Numbered from the stretch's first letter, positions 22,122-33,785 are shown. The stretch: 64,000 bases of DNA from Ichthyophis bannanicus (GCA_033557465.1 CM066048.1:18266305-18330304); one strand, 5' to 3'. Notes: generated from the sequence alone by a model not told the origin. A program made the numbers and translations.

Positions 22122-22752
22122 GAAAACTACAGCAGATTAAGACTATGTTTCAATACTGTCTTCCACCCCACAATCCAAATGATTGTGACACGTACATACT
22201 ATGAGAACCAGGGTTCTTTCATCTCATATCGTCCTTTTCCTACAAACAAGGCAAAGCTAGACAGTGATCCCTTCATATATCCTAGGTGGTTGTTACCTCT
22301 TCCACTTACAGGCATCAATCCACAGTCCCCTACCCCAATTCAGCCAAGCCTCCACCATCACAATGTGGCCTCCATGGCCTCAGCTACAAGGCACTAGGCA
22401 CTGGTTCACAAGATTATGAATTTGACTCTTGGCTGGCATGCTAAGATTTCAATCCAATTAGACATTGCTGAATTACCTTGCATAATGGCTGAGTACTCTT
22501 CAATATAATAGTGTCTACCTGAACAAAAATAAATATTGGAGTCTGCCCATTTGTTGCACCCTTGTCCAGTCTGTAGCAGGGTAACCACTACAGACAAGGG
22601 GACTGTGCAACTAATCCTTCCTGGGGTGACAGTCTGTCCTTGCCTCTTCAGGGAAATATACAGATCTAATTCCACCTCCTACCTGTACATAGTGAATGAA
22701 GGCATGGATCCTAGGTCCCTTTTCTCCTTGATGACTCTGAATCTGCCTCAGA
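22122..22752. other. No recognised feature
   Basis: Only short open frames are present and I see no repeat signature. It may be old, decayed sequence flanking DIRS-A. Confidence 0.5.
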
Positions 22753-22754
22753 AA

Positions 22755-24112
22755 TGGACTATGACTACTGATCATTTGTATAGCGCTACAAGAGACATGT
22801 AAGAGACAGTCCCTTCTCATCGGAGCTTACAGTCTAGTGAAGACAGACAACCCTCAGCTGGGGACTAGGATATGTCTAGAGGAATGGTAAAGAAACATGG
22901 TTGGAGAGCAGGAGACTTTGCAGAGCAGGAGACTACGCAGATCAGGATCCAAAAGCAGCCTTGAAGAGGTGAGTTTTTAGCCTGGATTTGAAAAGGGGCA
23001 GAGATGAAGACTGACATACTGACTTAGGTAGTTTGTTTCAGGCATAAGGAGCAGCATGATGGAAAGATCGAAGTCTAGAATTGGCAGTAGAAAAGAAGGG
23101 CACAGATAGAAGGGATCTGCCAGAAGATCGGAGAACCCGAGAAGGGGTGTAGGGAGGGATAAGAGAGGAAAGGTAGTGAGGAGCATCAGAATGAGTGCAA
23201 TTATAGCTCAGCAGGAAAAGTTTGAACTGGATGTGGAAATGGATAGGGAGCCAATGAAGCGACTTGAGAAGAGGGTTAATATGGGCATAATGAGGCTGGC
23301 AGAAGATTAGCCACGCAGCAGAGTGTTGAACAGATTGAAGCGGAGAGAGATGATTCAGAGGGAGGCCAGCAAGGAGGAGGTTGCAACAGTCTAGATGGGA
23401 GGTGACTAAAGAGTGGATAAGGGTCTTAGTAGTGTGTTCAGAAAGAAAGGGGTGAATTTTGCTGATGTTGTAGAGAAAGAAACAGGATTTAGCTATTAGT
23501 TTGCTATTTTAGCACAACTGTACAACCTGTAAATAGCAACATGTATATAGCTATCTATTCTTGTAAATAGTTGCTAAGCAACTCTGATCAATACTGTATC
23601 TGTGACCTGAGTGCTTAGCCTGTATATAGTTAGCCACGTTAGTCCCACGTTACACCACTTCTTCATTGTAAGTACAGTGCAGGTTTCCAGCGCACTGTAC
23701 AGGTTATTGTTTGCCTGTAAACCGCACTGATTTTAAAGAGTATGGTATAGAAAAGATATTAAATAAATAAATAAATAAATTAGTTGGATGTGGAGAAGAA
23801 GAGGGAGGAGTCAAAAATAACCCGAGGAAACGGAGGAGTAGAGTGTTATCCACAGACATAGAGAAAGGAGGGAGGGGGAAGGTGGGTTTAGGGGGACAGA
23901 TAAGAAGCTTGGTTTTGGCCATGTTCAATTCCAAACAGTGGTAAGACACCCAGGCAGCAACATCAGATAGGCAGTCAGAGATAGGGGCCTAGAATCCTGG
24001 AGAGAATTCAGGCGTAGAGAGGTAGATCTGAGAGTCATCAGAGTAAAGATGGTACTGAAAACCATGGGAGGAGATGATTGCATCAAGGGACTGGGTATAT
24101 AGAGAGAAAAGT
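22755..24112 (-). mobile_element. L2 LINE 3' part, 5'-truncated
   Basis: On the minus strand, RT pieces at 23704-24112 ([12 protein letters not shown], [15 protein letters not shown], LELNMAKTKLLI) match the L2 at 44300-44560. The 3' end at 22755-22870 (ACTGTAAGCTCCGATGAGAAGGG, then TAGCGCTATACAAATGATC) matches the end of that L2 at 45350-45450. It is interrupted by a short element at 23482-23780. Frames are broken. Confidence 0.82.
23482..23780 (+). mobile_element. SINE-like insertion with (AAAT)n tail in L2
   Basis: It ends GTAAACCGCACTGATTTTAAAG...GGTATAGAAAAGATATTAAATAAATAAATAAATAAAT. The hairpin and tail are the same as at 20390, 29100 and 52150. The L2 sequence resumes at TTAGTTGGATGTGG. 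No tRNA-like head is evident. Confidence 0.65.
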
Positions 24113-24606
24113 CTGTCTTAGCCACATGTGGCAAATTTTATGAACCCAAAACGGTGATCAATATACTAAGGTAATAAAGAAACAGATCCCGTGAATCCCT
24201 CAACAAACTTATAATTTTTTTGTCGGACATAAATCGTGCAGGGCAGGCATTGCAAACCCTTGCCCCAATACACAATACATATCCCTTTTATTCAAACCAA
24301 TAGGTTATTCAAAATAAAACTTCTCAGAAAACCAAATCCAAGTTAGTAGAAACGGCACTTATCTGAAAAACCATGCGCGACGTGCACGTTTCGGGGGGTA
24401 AACCCCTGTATCAAGCGCTCTCAGATCCACTTGTACAAAACTTTCCAAGCCACCTCTCAACTGGCAAAAAACGCCGAAATGCTGGCTGATGAAATTGAGG
24501 ATACTGATTCAGGATTGGCTATTCCAAACGCCTATCAATAAATTCACCAGTCACGAAAAGGGAATCCCCACAGGAAAAAGGGGTTCCCTATCATGAAAGG
24601 TAAACG

Positions 24607-25758
24607 TCAGACCGCTCCCAGCCAATCGATATCACTGTTAAGTCCAGCAGGGGCCACTGATTGTAACACAAATATCCATCGCTGTTCAAGCTTTCGCAAC
24701 TTAGAAAGTCGGTCCCCCCGACGAGGGTCCTCAGGCACATGGTCGATCACAGTCCATTTCAATTGATGAAAAACATGGTTTTGTTGTAAACAATGTTGGA
24801 CCATCGGTGCAGTTAACGACTTCTGGCGAAGACGGCAAGCATGCTCCGTTAGACGAACCTTAACTTTCCGAATAGTGCTGCCCACATACCTCATGGGGCA
24901 AGGACACTCAATTAAATATACAACAAATGTAGAATTGCACGAGGTGTGCCATCTGCGATAAAAATCTTTATCGGAGTGTAAATCAGTCCAAGTAGATCCC
25001 GCCAATGTGGTATTACAGAACTGACAAGTAGTACAAGGTTGATGTGTGCCAGAACGCCATTGAGGTTGATCTGGACGATCAGATGGTGTAACAGACGAAA
25101 CCAGTTTGTCCCTAAGGTTTGGTCCCCTAGAGTAAGCAATCCGTAGAGGTTTATTAAGACTAGAGTGTAAGGATAATAAAGGCCAATATTTCTTCAATAT
25201 GCCCACCACTTGAGAAGAGTTGGACATATATGGCAAGACCCCGGTGATCATGTCAATATCCGTAGAGATGGTTGGTTGACAATCCAAAAACCACTCCCGA
25301 TGGGAAAATAACGCCCTACAGTAGGCTCTAGATATCACCGCTTTTGGATAACCTCTATCCAAGAGACGAGACTGTAAATCCAATGCATGTAACTTAAAAT
25401 GGGTCACAGAAGTACACAATCTACGTAGCCTTAAAAACTGGCCATAAGGTAAACCTTTACGTAACGGTTCGGGGTGGAAGCTATGGTAATTCAAGAGGTT
25501 ATTGCGTTGGACTGATTTGCGGAAAAGTGTAGTAGCTAAAGAATTTCCATCATGAAAAACGACCATATCCAGGAATTCCACCTGATCAGGAGCAATGTGA
25601 GCAGTATACTTTATATGGGTCTTGAGATCATTCAGCCAGGCAAGAAATCCTTGTAAGGAAGCTGAGTCCGCAGTCCAAATGAAAAAAATGTCATCAAGGA
25701 ACCTCTTCCACAGTAGTACATGTGTAAAATGCATGGAACCATATATAAACTCCTTCAA
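24607..25758 (-). CDS. Penelope-like RT with GIY-YIG endonuclease, left arm (5'-truncated)
   Basis: The 383-codon open frame starts at the RT catalytic region (LLWKRFLDDIFFIW, near residues 15-28). It passes through a conserved palm/thumb (LDMVVFHDGNSLATTLFRK, NYHSFHPEPLRKGLPYGQF) and a Cys/His stretch (HQPCTTCQFCNTT). It ends in a GIY-YIG domain: FVVYLIECPCPMRYVGSTIR with VYL and YVG as the two signature triplets and KLRKLEQRWIF downstream. The segment FFQQIFGIAMGATVAP, seen in the right arm, is missing here, so about 30 codons before the catalytic box are deleted. Upstream RT residues (LNVAALYTNIDQQESL) continue to about 25925. A working protein would copy element RNA at a nicked target. 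Confidence 0.88.
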   Translation of the reverse strand: MKEFIYGSMHFTHVLLWKRFLDDIFFIWTADSASLQGFLAWLNDLKTHIKYTAHIAPDQVEFLDMVVFHDGNSLATTLFRKSVQRNNLLNYHSFHPEPLRKGLPYGQFLRLRRLCTSVTHFKLHALDLQSRLLDRGYPKAVISRAYCRALFSHREWFLDCQPTISTDIDMITGVLPYMSNSSQVVGILKKYWPLLSLHSSLNKPLRIAYSRGPNLRDKLVSSVTPSDRPDQPQWRSGTHQPCTTCQFCNTTLAGSTWTDLHSDKDFYRRWHTSCNSTFVVYLIECPCPMRYVGSTIRKVKVRLTEHACRLRQKSLTAPMVQHCLQQNHVFHQLKWTVIDHVPEDPRRGDRLSKLRKLEQRWIFVLQSVAPAGLNSDIDWLGAV

Positions 25759-25933
25759 ACAAAAAATAATTCCGAGTCAATACCAGGGTAATCAATGACA
25801 GTAAAAAGGTTTTCGGAAGACGAGGCGGAGCATACATAAATAAGGACCGTAGTAATTGAAGAGATTCCTGTTGGTCTATGTTCGTGTATAATGCGGCAAC
25901 ATTTAAGGTAACCAGTAGAATCGGAATTATTTT

Positions 25934-27178
25934 TTGTTTGAAGGAGTTTTTTTCCAACAAATCTTCGGAATTGCGATGGGAGCCACCGTGGCTCCTTCGG
26001 TGGCTACCCTATATATGGCAGAGGTGGAGGAACAGTTTATATATGGTTCCATGCATTTTACACATGTACTACTGTGGAAGAGGTTCCTTGATGACATTTT
26101 TTTCATTTGGACTGCGGACTCAGCTTCCTTACAAGGATTTCTTGCCTGGCTGAATGATCTCAAGACCCATATAAAGTATACTGCTCACATTGCTCCTGAT
26201 CAGGTGGAATTCCTGGATATGGTAGTTTTTCGTGATGGAAATTCTTTAGCTACTACACTTTTCTGCAAATCAGTCCAACGCAATAACCTCTTGAATTACC
26301 ATAGCTTCCACCCGGAACCGTTACGTAAAGGTTTACCTTATGGCCAGTTTTTAAGGCTACGTAGATTGTGTACTTCTGTGACCCATTTTAAGTTACATGC
26401 ATTGGATTTACAGTCTCGTCTCTTGGATAGAGGATATCCAAAAGCGGTGATATCTAGAGCCTACCGTAGGGCGTTATTTTCCCATCGGGAGTGGTTTTTG
26501 GATTGTCAACCAACCATCTCTACGGATATTGACATGATTACCGGGGTCTTGCCATATATGTCCAACTCTTCTCAAGTGGTGGGCATATTGAAGAAATATT
26601 GGCCTTTATTATCCTTACACTCTAGTCTTAATAAACCTCTACGGATTGCTTACTCTAGGGGACCAAACCTTAGGGACAAACTGGTTTCGTCTGTTACACC
26701 ATCTGATCGTCCAGATCAACCTCAATGGCGTTCTGGCACACATCAACCTTGTACTACTTGTCAGTTCTGTAATACCACATTGGCGGGATCTACTTGGACT
26801 GATTTACACTCCGATAAAGTTTTTTATCGCAGATGGCACACCTCATGCAATTCTACATTTGTTGTATATTTAATTGAGTGTCCTTGCCCCATGAGGTATG
26901 TGGGCGGCACTATTCGGAAAGTTAAGGTTCGTCTAACGGAGCATGCTTGCCGTCTTCGCCAGAAGTCGTTAACTGCACCGATGGTCCAACATTGTTTACA
27001 ACAAAACCATGTTTTTCATCAATTGAAATGGACTGTGATCGACCATGTGCCTGAGGACCCTCGTCGGGGGGACCGACTTTCTAAGTTGCGAAAGCTTGAA
27101 CAGCGATGGATATTTGTGTTACAATCAGTGGCCCCTGCTGGACTTAACAGTGATATCGATTGGCTGGGAGCGGTCTGA
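25934..27178 (+). CDS. Penelope-like RT with GIY-YIG endonuclease, right arm (5'-truncated)
   Basis: The 414-codon frame begins FEGVFFQQIFGIAMGATVAP, an RT motif upstream of the FLDDIFFIW catalytic box. It then matches the left arm to the end with only five residue differences in about 380 (for example VVFRDG against VVFHDG, and YVGGTIR against YVGSTIR). The GIY-YIG second triplet is retained (YVG) but the following Ser is Gly. The finger domain upstream is missing, so neither arm encodes a complete protein. Confidence 0.88.
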   Translation: MFEGVFFQQIFGIAMGATVAPSVATLYMAEVEEQFIYGSMHFTHVLLWKRFLDDIFFIWTADSASLQGFLAWLNDLKTHIKYTAHIAPDQVEFLDMVVFRDGNSLATTLFCKSVQRNNLLNYHSFHPEPLRKGLPYGQFLRLRRLCTSVTHFKLHALDLQSRLLDRGYPKAVISRAYRRALFSHREWFLDCQPTISTDIDMITGVLPYMSNSSQVVGILKKYWPLLSLHSSLNKPLRIAYSRGPNLRDKLVSSVTPSDRPDQPQWRSGTHQPCTTCQFCNTTLAGSTWTDLHSDKVFYRRWHTSCNSTFVVYLIECPCPMRYVGGTIRKVKVRLTEHACRLRQKSLTAPMVQHCLQQNHVFHQLKWTVIDHVPEDPRRGDRLSKLRKLEQRWIFVLQSVAPAGLNSDIDWLGAV

Positions 27179-27628
27179 CGTTTACCTTTCATGATAGGGA
27201 ACCCCTTTTTCCTGTGGGGATTCCCTTTTCGTGACTGATGAATTTATTGATAGGCGTTTGGAATAGCCAATCCTGAATCAGTATCCTCAATTTCATCAGC
27301 CAGCATTTCGGCGTTTTTTGCCAGTTGAGAGGTGGCTTGGAAAGTTTTGTACAAGTGGATCTGAGAGCGCTTGATACAGGGGTTTACCCCCCGAAACGTG
27401 CACGTCGCGCATGGTTTTTCAGATAAGTGCCGTTTCTACTAACTTGGATTTGGTTTTCTGAGAAGTTTTATTTTGAATAACCTATTGGTTTGAATAAAAG
27501 GGATATGTATTGTGTATTGGGGCAAGGGTTTGCAATGCCTGCCCTGCACGATTTATGTCCGACAAAAAAATTATAAGTTTGTTGAGGGATTCACGGGATC
27601 TGTTTCTTTATTACCTTAGCCACATGTG

Positions 27629-28420
27629 TGTCATGCTAGGACCCCTGATAATCCCCGGTAAAGATGAACCTGCCTTCCCCTCAGCTTCTCACGTCCCAAT
27701 TCATGTGGGAATCTATGTTCCTACCACAGTGAAGAACATGGGAGCCAATACTCAGCTGCTTTGAACAAACAATTGTTAGTAGGTGCAGCATTGAACTTTC
27801 TAAGATAGATAGAGGAAAATATAATATATTGTTCCCCAGTCTGAAAACTGAATGGTCAGATTTTTCTGCAAGAGTTAGTGCATGTGGCCTCTTTGATACA
27901 CATACCACTGTTAAATGTATGATACTTCACCTATAATCCAGCCCAACGCTATGGATTCCCAAACCTGGAGTTCCCTCCAACACTCCACTAGTGCCATTTG
28001 ACTATAGATATGTCAGCCATTGGTCGGGGACACATCTTGGTCACCTGCACATCCTCACTTTATCCATTACACTCAAGGAAACTGCTCCGAACTAAGCAGC
28101 CTATGACACAAATTCCTTATTCATCGTCTCTGGCATATCTCTTCGTCTGCTGATGTAAAAGTCTATATCTCTGAACTGCTTCACAATTGTCCGTGAGGCT
28201 CAGTCATTTCCTGACAAATGTGGTGCTCTGCAACCCCCAGACCATATATTTAGATGCTTCATATAAGACTCTTCCCATTACTCTAAAACATGCTCCCCTC
28301 TTTCAGCACATAGGAGCACATATAACCCTTAAATGGAGAGGAAGCAAACCGGCATGGAACTATAGGTGAAACCCCAAATAAAGACTTAGATGATGGCAAC
28401 CTTTGCTGTGTGGCAGATAC
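27629..28420. other. No recognised feature
   Basis: I see only short chance frames and no familiar repeat ends in this stretch. Confidence 0.5.
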
Positions 28421-28429
28421 AGTCTAAAC

Positions 28430-29132
28430 AAGGGTCACCACCCGAATAATAGTGAAAGCCAGACTATCTGATCACATTACTCCTATATTGTACACCCTCC
28501 ACTGACTCCCTGTTGCCAGTAGGATAAAATATAAATCCATACTGACCACGTTTAAACTAATCAACAAAATAGCACCTTCTCATCTTTCAACTTTGATCCA
28601 AATGCCCCCTGAAAACAGAACTAGAAGATGGAACAACCTTAACACTTTTAGTCCCTACCTCTATTTGAAAAACTAATCAAATAACAAGTAACAGTGCGTT
28701 CTCATATGTTGCACCTGCTCAATGGAATGCCCTCCCTGAAAGTCTGAGAGAAATGAAAGACCTCCAAGTTTTCCAAATGGAATTAAAAACTTATCTGTTC
28801 ATCCAGCATTTCCATAACCCTAATTTCACTTCTGATCAAGTCCCACTTACCAACTTGACCCCTGCACCACGTAACTTTGCTACACACCAAAAGCAACCAT
28901 AATCTCACACCTACCCATTAATGTTTCATTTTGCTTGCCATTACTGAAGCCTCTGTGCTTACAATAGATATAAAGGATATATGATTTAAATAGTTCTTAT
29001 GTTTAACTGTTTATTGTAAATAGTTCACCGGTTACACGATGTTCAATGTATTGTGCTTTGTTTCATTGTAAACCGCCCCGATCACTGGAAGAGGCGGTAT
29101 AGAAAAGTGTCCAAATAAATAAATAAAATAAG
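28430..29132 (+). mobile_element. LINE 3' end (Jockey-superfamily), decayed
   Basis: The plus strand preserves broken LINE C-terminal coding (TPLLYTLHWLPVASRIKY, FKLINKIAPSHLSTLIQ). The 3' end has GTAAACCGCCCCGATCACTGG, GAGGCGGTATAGAAAAG and an AAATAAATAAATAAAATAA tail. Several stops are present. Confidence 0.75.
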
Positions 29133-29217
29133 GGTATTGAGAGGGGTGGCCTGCACGGGACAGGCAGAATGGACTCTTAAAAGGGACACAGAAGAGGTTA
29201 CACTGCTCACAATAGCA

Positions 29218-29452
29218 ATTATTTATTTTTTAACAGTTTTTTTATACCACTTTATCATTTCAATCAAAGCAATTTACACTGTAACTTAAACTTGGTAAAT
29301 GTACATTAAACAGGGACATGATAACTTGGATTTTTTGAGCAATGGAGGGTTAAGTGACTTGCCCAAGGCCACAAGAAGTGCTAGTGGGAATCAAACCTTG
29401 GTCTCTTGGTTCCCAAGCCAGTGCTCTAACCACCTCACACCACACTCCAGAG
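29218..29452 (-). mobile_element. tRNA-headed SINE with LINE-type tail
   Basis: On the minus strand the head contains a tRNA-like promoter (GGTTAGAGCACTGGCTTGGG then GGTTTGATTCCC). A MIR-like core follows (GGCCTTGGGCAAGTCACTTAACCC). The tail is TAAACTGC...AAAGTGGTATAAAAA with T-rich DNA at 29218 on the plus strand. Confidence 0.8.
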
Positions 29453-29552
29453 GATGATGCTGAAACTTATCTGTCATCATTTACTCTGTTGCTGTCTTAG
29501 ACCCTTATTGAGCAGGCAAGCTCTCAAGACCAGATCCATATTTCCCTTAGGT

Positions 29553-29755
29553 ATTTATTTTATTTATTTAACAGTTTTTTATACCGCTTTATCATTTCAA
29601 TCAAAGCAGTTTACATTGATAACTTGGATTTTTCTGAGCAATGGAGAGTTAAGTGACTTGCCCAAGGCCACAAGGAGTGCTAGTGGGAATGAAACCCTGG
29701 TCTCTTGATTCCCAAGCCAGTGCTCTAACCATTAGGCTACTCCTCCACTATGCTT
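29553..29755 (-). mobile_element. tRNA-headed SINE, second copy
   Basis: Same family as 29218-29452. The minus strand starts GGAGGAGTAGCCTAATGGTTAGAGCACTGG (A box region) and carries GGTTTCATTCCC (B box). It ends in the GCGGTATAAAAAACTGTTAAATAAATAAAATAAATA tail. It is shorter in the middle than its neighbour. Confidence 0.85.
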
Positions 29756-29772
29756 CTTCCTTCAGTCTCCCT

Positions 29773-30957
29773 AGCTGTCATGGGATAGGAGGTAATGTAC
29801 TATTGTGGATCACGAATTGGTTAAAAGATAGAAAGCAGAGGGTAGGGCTAAATGGCCAATTTTCCCAATGGAGAAAGGTGAATAGTAGACTATCCCAGGG
29901 ATCTGTGCTGGGTCTGCTGCTTTTTAACATATTCATAATGACCTAGAAAAGAGAATAGCGAGTGAGGTTATCAAATTTGCAGATGACACAAAATTATTTA
30001 AAGTTGTTAAAACCCAAGAGGATTGTGGAAAATTGCAAGAGGATAAATTGGAAGACTGGGCATCCAAATGGCAGATGAAATTTAATGTGGACAAGTGCAA
30101 AGTTATGCACCTAGGAAAGAACAACCCAAACTATGGTTACACGATGCAAGGTTCCACATTGGGAACCACCACCCAGGAAAAAGATTTAGGTGTCATCATG
30201 GATAACATGTTAAAACCCTCCGCCCAGTGTGCGGCCAAGAGAGCAAATAGAATACTAGGTATCATAAGGAAAGGAATTGAAAATAAAACAAAGGATATTA
30301 TAATGCCTCTGTATCGTTCTATGGTGCGACTGCACCTTGAATATTGTGTGCAATTCTGGTCGCCATATCTTAAAAAGGATATAGCGTTATTAGAAAAGGT
30401 GCAGAGAAGAACCACCAAAATGGTAAAGGGTATGGAAGGATATTCCTATGAAGAGAGGCTAAGAAGGTTAGGGCTCTTCAACCTGGAAAAGAGACAGTTG
30501 AGGGGAGATATGACAGAGGTCTATAAATTAATGAATGGAGTGGAACAGGTAGACGCAGATCGATTGTTTACGTCATCAGAATATAAAAAGACTAGGTGAC
30601 ATGCAATGAAGCTACACGGTAACCTATTTAAAACTAATAAGAGAAAATATTTTTTCACTCAACGTGTAATCAAACTCTGGAATTTGTTACCGGAGGATGT
30701 AGTAAGAGCTATTAGTGTAGATAGGTTTAAAAAAGGTTTCGGCAAATTCCTGGAGGACAGGTCCATAAACCATTATTAAAAGGGACCCAGGATATCACTG
30801 CTTGACCCAATACAAGCATTGAGGAACTTGTGTCTTTTGGGGAAACTGCCAAGTACTTGTGACCTGGATTGGCTACTGTTGGAAACAGGATACTGTGCTT
30901 GATGGACCTTGGTCTGACCCATTATGACATATCTTATGTTCTTATGTTCTAGCTCTA
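29773..30957 (+). mobile_element. CR1 3' part, 5'-truncated
   Basis: The plus strand encodes the CR1 RT thumb and C-terminus in pieces ([57 protein letters not shown]). A 188-codon frame lies at 30033-30599. The 3' end is CATATCTTATGTTCTTATGTTCT at 30935-30957. It lacks the FADD box as an open frame because of frameshifts near 29945-30030. Confidence 0.9.
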
Positions 30958-31966
30958 AAACCATGCAAGGTCTAAAAGCAGAAATCCCCCCTCCCCCCTC
31001 TAAGACCCCCCTCTAAGAAATTCCCCCTCTCCCCTCTAAGACCATGAAGTAACCCACAGTAAACCATGTTACTTCATAGCCTATCAAATTTCTAATCTAC
31101 TTTTGCCTTCATAATCCACCAGGAAGAAGTATGTCATCAAGGAGCATTATTCCCTTCATAAGGGAAAGCATTAATCTGGCAGCAAACAAAACAAAACTGT
31201 CTTCATCACCCCCTCTCTGGAAACTGCAGCCCTCCATCCTCAGTTATATGGACCTGTGTGCCTCAAGCTTGGCTCCACACTCATTTTCCTGAGGACCATG
31301 TAATCTGTGGGTCTACCTGAAGTGCCAGCCTCATCCATTGGTAGTCCCACCTGGGGTTTACTCTAGCTTGCAGTGCTGTCTCTGTGCTCACTCCCTATCC
31401 TTTATAGATCTTTAATCTACAGTGCACAGTAACATTCCCATCCAGGCAGGAAGACCGCAGACTCTAGACTTGAAAGCAATCATCTCCTTTCCCTCCCCTG
31501 TAAACCTAGTACTGTTCAAACCCCCTGCAGTCATCTGTCCTATATCATTTAGGTCACCAGACTGCACCCATCACAACTCACATTCTCGCCACTCCGATTT
31601 ATTTGGATACATTAGTCCTCTGCTTACTTCAAGCAGGAAGCACCAGGACAGAGAGAGCCCTACCACCTCTGGGCTATCTGTATAGGAAGGCTTCTCTCTC
31701 TAGTTTTTTTTGAAAAAAAGCTGTCAATTTTTTATTTCACTAAAACCAAATACCATAGGAAACCACTGTAGTTGCTAGTACCTTATGATCCTACTGTCCT
31801 TGCCACTGTCAACCAAGCCTTTGCTAAGGACTCCTGAAATGCATTGTTGTGCTGTTGATGACAAGACAGACAACCCTTTGGCCAAGGAACTCACCATCGC
31901 CCAGGTCGCTCTTTGACATATCAAGTACACTGCCCTGTTTTTTCTAGTCCTAAGGTCTGAAGGTTT
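30958..31966. other. No recognised feature
   Basis: A short C-rich repeat (CCCCCTCTAAGA units, 30985-31045) is present. The rest shows no coding or repeat signature that I know. Confidence 0.5.
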
Positions 31967-31970
31967 ACCT

Positions 31971-33425
31971 TGCCACAAGCACAACGCCAAAACCACTAGT
32001 CTTCTAGTTGTTGAGGGCGTGGTGGTTGAGAACCTTCTTCTATCAGCTGTTATATTTATGCTTTAAGTAGAAGGATTGTAGTCGTGTTAGACCAAGGGTA
32101 AGGCTTATGACAGAAAAAGAATTTATTTTGAACACAATAGAACAGATCAGGTTCCTGGTACCATTTACAGAATTTTAAATTATAGGATTTTTGCTTAAGG
32201 TTCAGCAAGTTGGTGGCAAAGCAAACAGAACTCAACATTGGCTTTTAAAGTCCTCTTCACTGCAGAAGCTTAGCCTTTTCACATATAACAAGATGCCACT
32301 TTTCTTATTGTCCTTTGTCAACAAACTTTACTTCTTCTATGGCAAATTTATCTTCACTCAGCCATAATTTTCTCTAGGCTGCACTTCCAGGTGAAGAACC
32401 AAACTTAGGTTATGAAAGAGGCATTCAAAGTGTCCTCAAGACTCTTATAGCAGGCTTTTCTTATAAACAGGAGCAAAGCACAAACTCTTATAGCAGGCTT
32501 TTTCATATAAGACAGGAGCAAAGCACAAACACTTCTAGCAGCCAATTAACTTTCTCTCCGTTGTGAAGTTTCAACACAGCTGACACAGAAGCATGAATCA
32601 CAGCCTTACTTCACTAGCTTATGGTGCAGTAAATTCCTCCTTTCAAAACACACAGGAATTTACTTTCTCACTACTTAGCTCTGAGGTTACTTCAGCAAGA
32701 GGGACAGTTCTTTCAAGGCTGGCTCTTTTCAACCCTTCAAGTCTAGAGCTTGGCATAAAGAACAATCCATCAACATATCTTCTTCTGCCCCTAGCTCTGA
32801 TACTGGTTCTCCCAATTGCATAGGTTCTGACTCACCCACTTGATCAGAATGCCCTGCTGACAACCTCTCTGGTGGCCTGAAAGCTTCTCTCTTTCCTGGC
32901 TCCCACCTTTGTTGCAAACGTGATTCAGGGAAATCACCTCTCAGCAATGGGTAGCTCAGCCTGTCTCCAGAAGTTAGCACCTGCTCTGGCTTCTCCAGCA
33001 TTCCATCGTCCTTGCTGCTCTGAAGTCTATCCTCTGCTGCTTCCTCTGCTCCTTCTCCAATCACTCCTCCTTCCACTGCTACTCCTGCTCCAGCTCTTAC
33101 TACTCTCTCCATAATTTAACCAAGGTTTATACTCACTGGGATCCAACCCCACCTCTGTCTGTCCCAGGTGTTTGTAATCCCCCTGCCTTCTGACATCAGA
33201 ATAATCAGTGCAGTTACTAGAGTGAGGGTTCTTGTCCTTGTGCTTGCAATCTGTCCCTCTTACACTGTCAAGCATTTCCTGGAACTTGTTCCAGCTGGGT
33301 TTTTTCTGCATTTGAACTGTGGCTCTGGCCTTTTGACCCTGCACACCTAACAGAGGCCCTTTGATTAAGGTGAATTCCTTATGCTGTTCACCTCCCCCAT
33401 GCTCAAAATTGTTGACATTGCCACA
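31971..33425 (-). mobile_element. Solo LTR (b), Ty3/Gypsy type, 4-bp TSD ACCT
   Basis: The 1455-bp LTR starts TGTGGCAATG at 33425 and ends CTTGTGGCA at 31971. ACCT flanks it at 31967-31970 and 33426-33429. AATAAA (minus, 32122-32127) is 151 bp before the end. It differs in sequence from the other three LTRs but has the same layout and the same terminal protein motif. Confidence 0.75.
32729..33425 (-). pseudogene. LTR-encoded reading frame (copy b), one frameshift
   Basis: The frame is open from LTR base 1 (TGT GGC) for about 107 codons of basic, Ser/Arg-rich protein (ATVQMQKKPSW, SSGRRSDWRRSRGSS). One frame change near 33105 then leads to an acidic C-terminus with ESEPMQLGEPVSELG, MLMDCSL and a stop at 32729. 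The phase relative to the LTR start is the same as in copies a, c and d. Confidence 0.6.
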
Positions 33426-33471
33426 ACCTATTTGCTTTAATTATTTTGCCCTTGCTGTTCTTTAGCTATTT

Positions 33472-33785
33472 TTATTTATTTATTTTATTTTATTTAGACA
33501 GTTTTGTATACCGCCTTATCCTTCAATCAAAGCGGTCACAACACAATTGGGGGATACATTTAACACGCGGGGATATGAGACACATACATTAATACAGGGA
33601 ACATGGACTATGGAGGGTTAAGTGGCTTACCCAAGACCACAAGGAGCATCTGTGGGACTAGAAACCCCAGTCCTTCCGGCCCAAGGTTGCTGTCCTCTGG
33701 TGGGATTTGAACCTCCGACCTTCCGGCCTGAAGTACCTTGCCCCAACCACTAGGCTACTCCTCCCATTTTGCCTATGTTACTATG
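33472..33785 (-). mobile_element. tRNA-headed SINE with 20-bp target duplication
   Basis: The duplication TTGCTGTTCTTTAGCTATTT (33452-33471) recurs with two changes at 33786-33805. On the minus strand the element runs from a tRNA-like head (GGAGGAGTAGCCTAGTGGTTG) through a MIR-like core (CTTGGGTAAGCCACTTAACCC) to GCGGTATACAAAACTGTC and an A/T-rich tail. Confidence 0.85.

Larger units (their letters stand above)
24117..27628. mobile_element. Penelope-like element in head-to-head inverted form
   Basis: Two near-identical arms, 24166-25775 (minus) and about 25918-27619 (plus), meet head to head across a 142-bp unique centre. The whole structure is bounded by a single 14-bp duplication, CTTAGCCACATGTG (24117-24130 and 27615-27628). 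The left end has 35 bp (24131-24165) absent from the right. Both arms encode a reverse transcriptase with a C-terminal GIY-YIG endonuclease, the hallmark of Penelope-like elements. Both are truncated upstream of the RT catalytic box. Confidence 0.9.
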
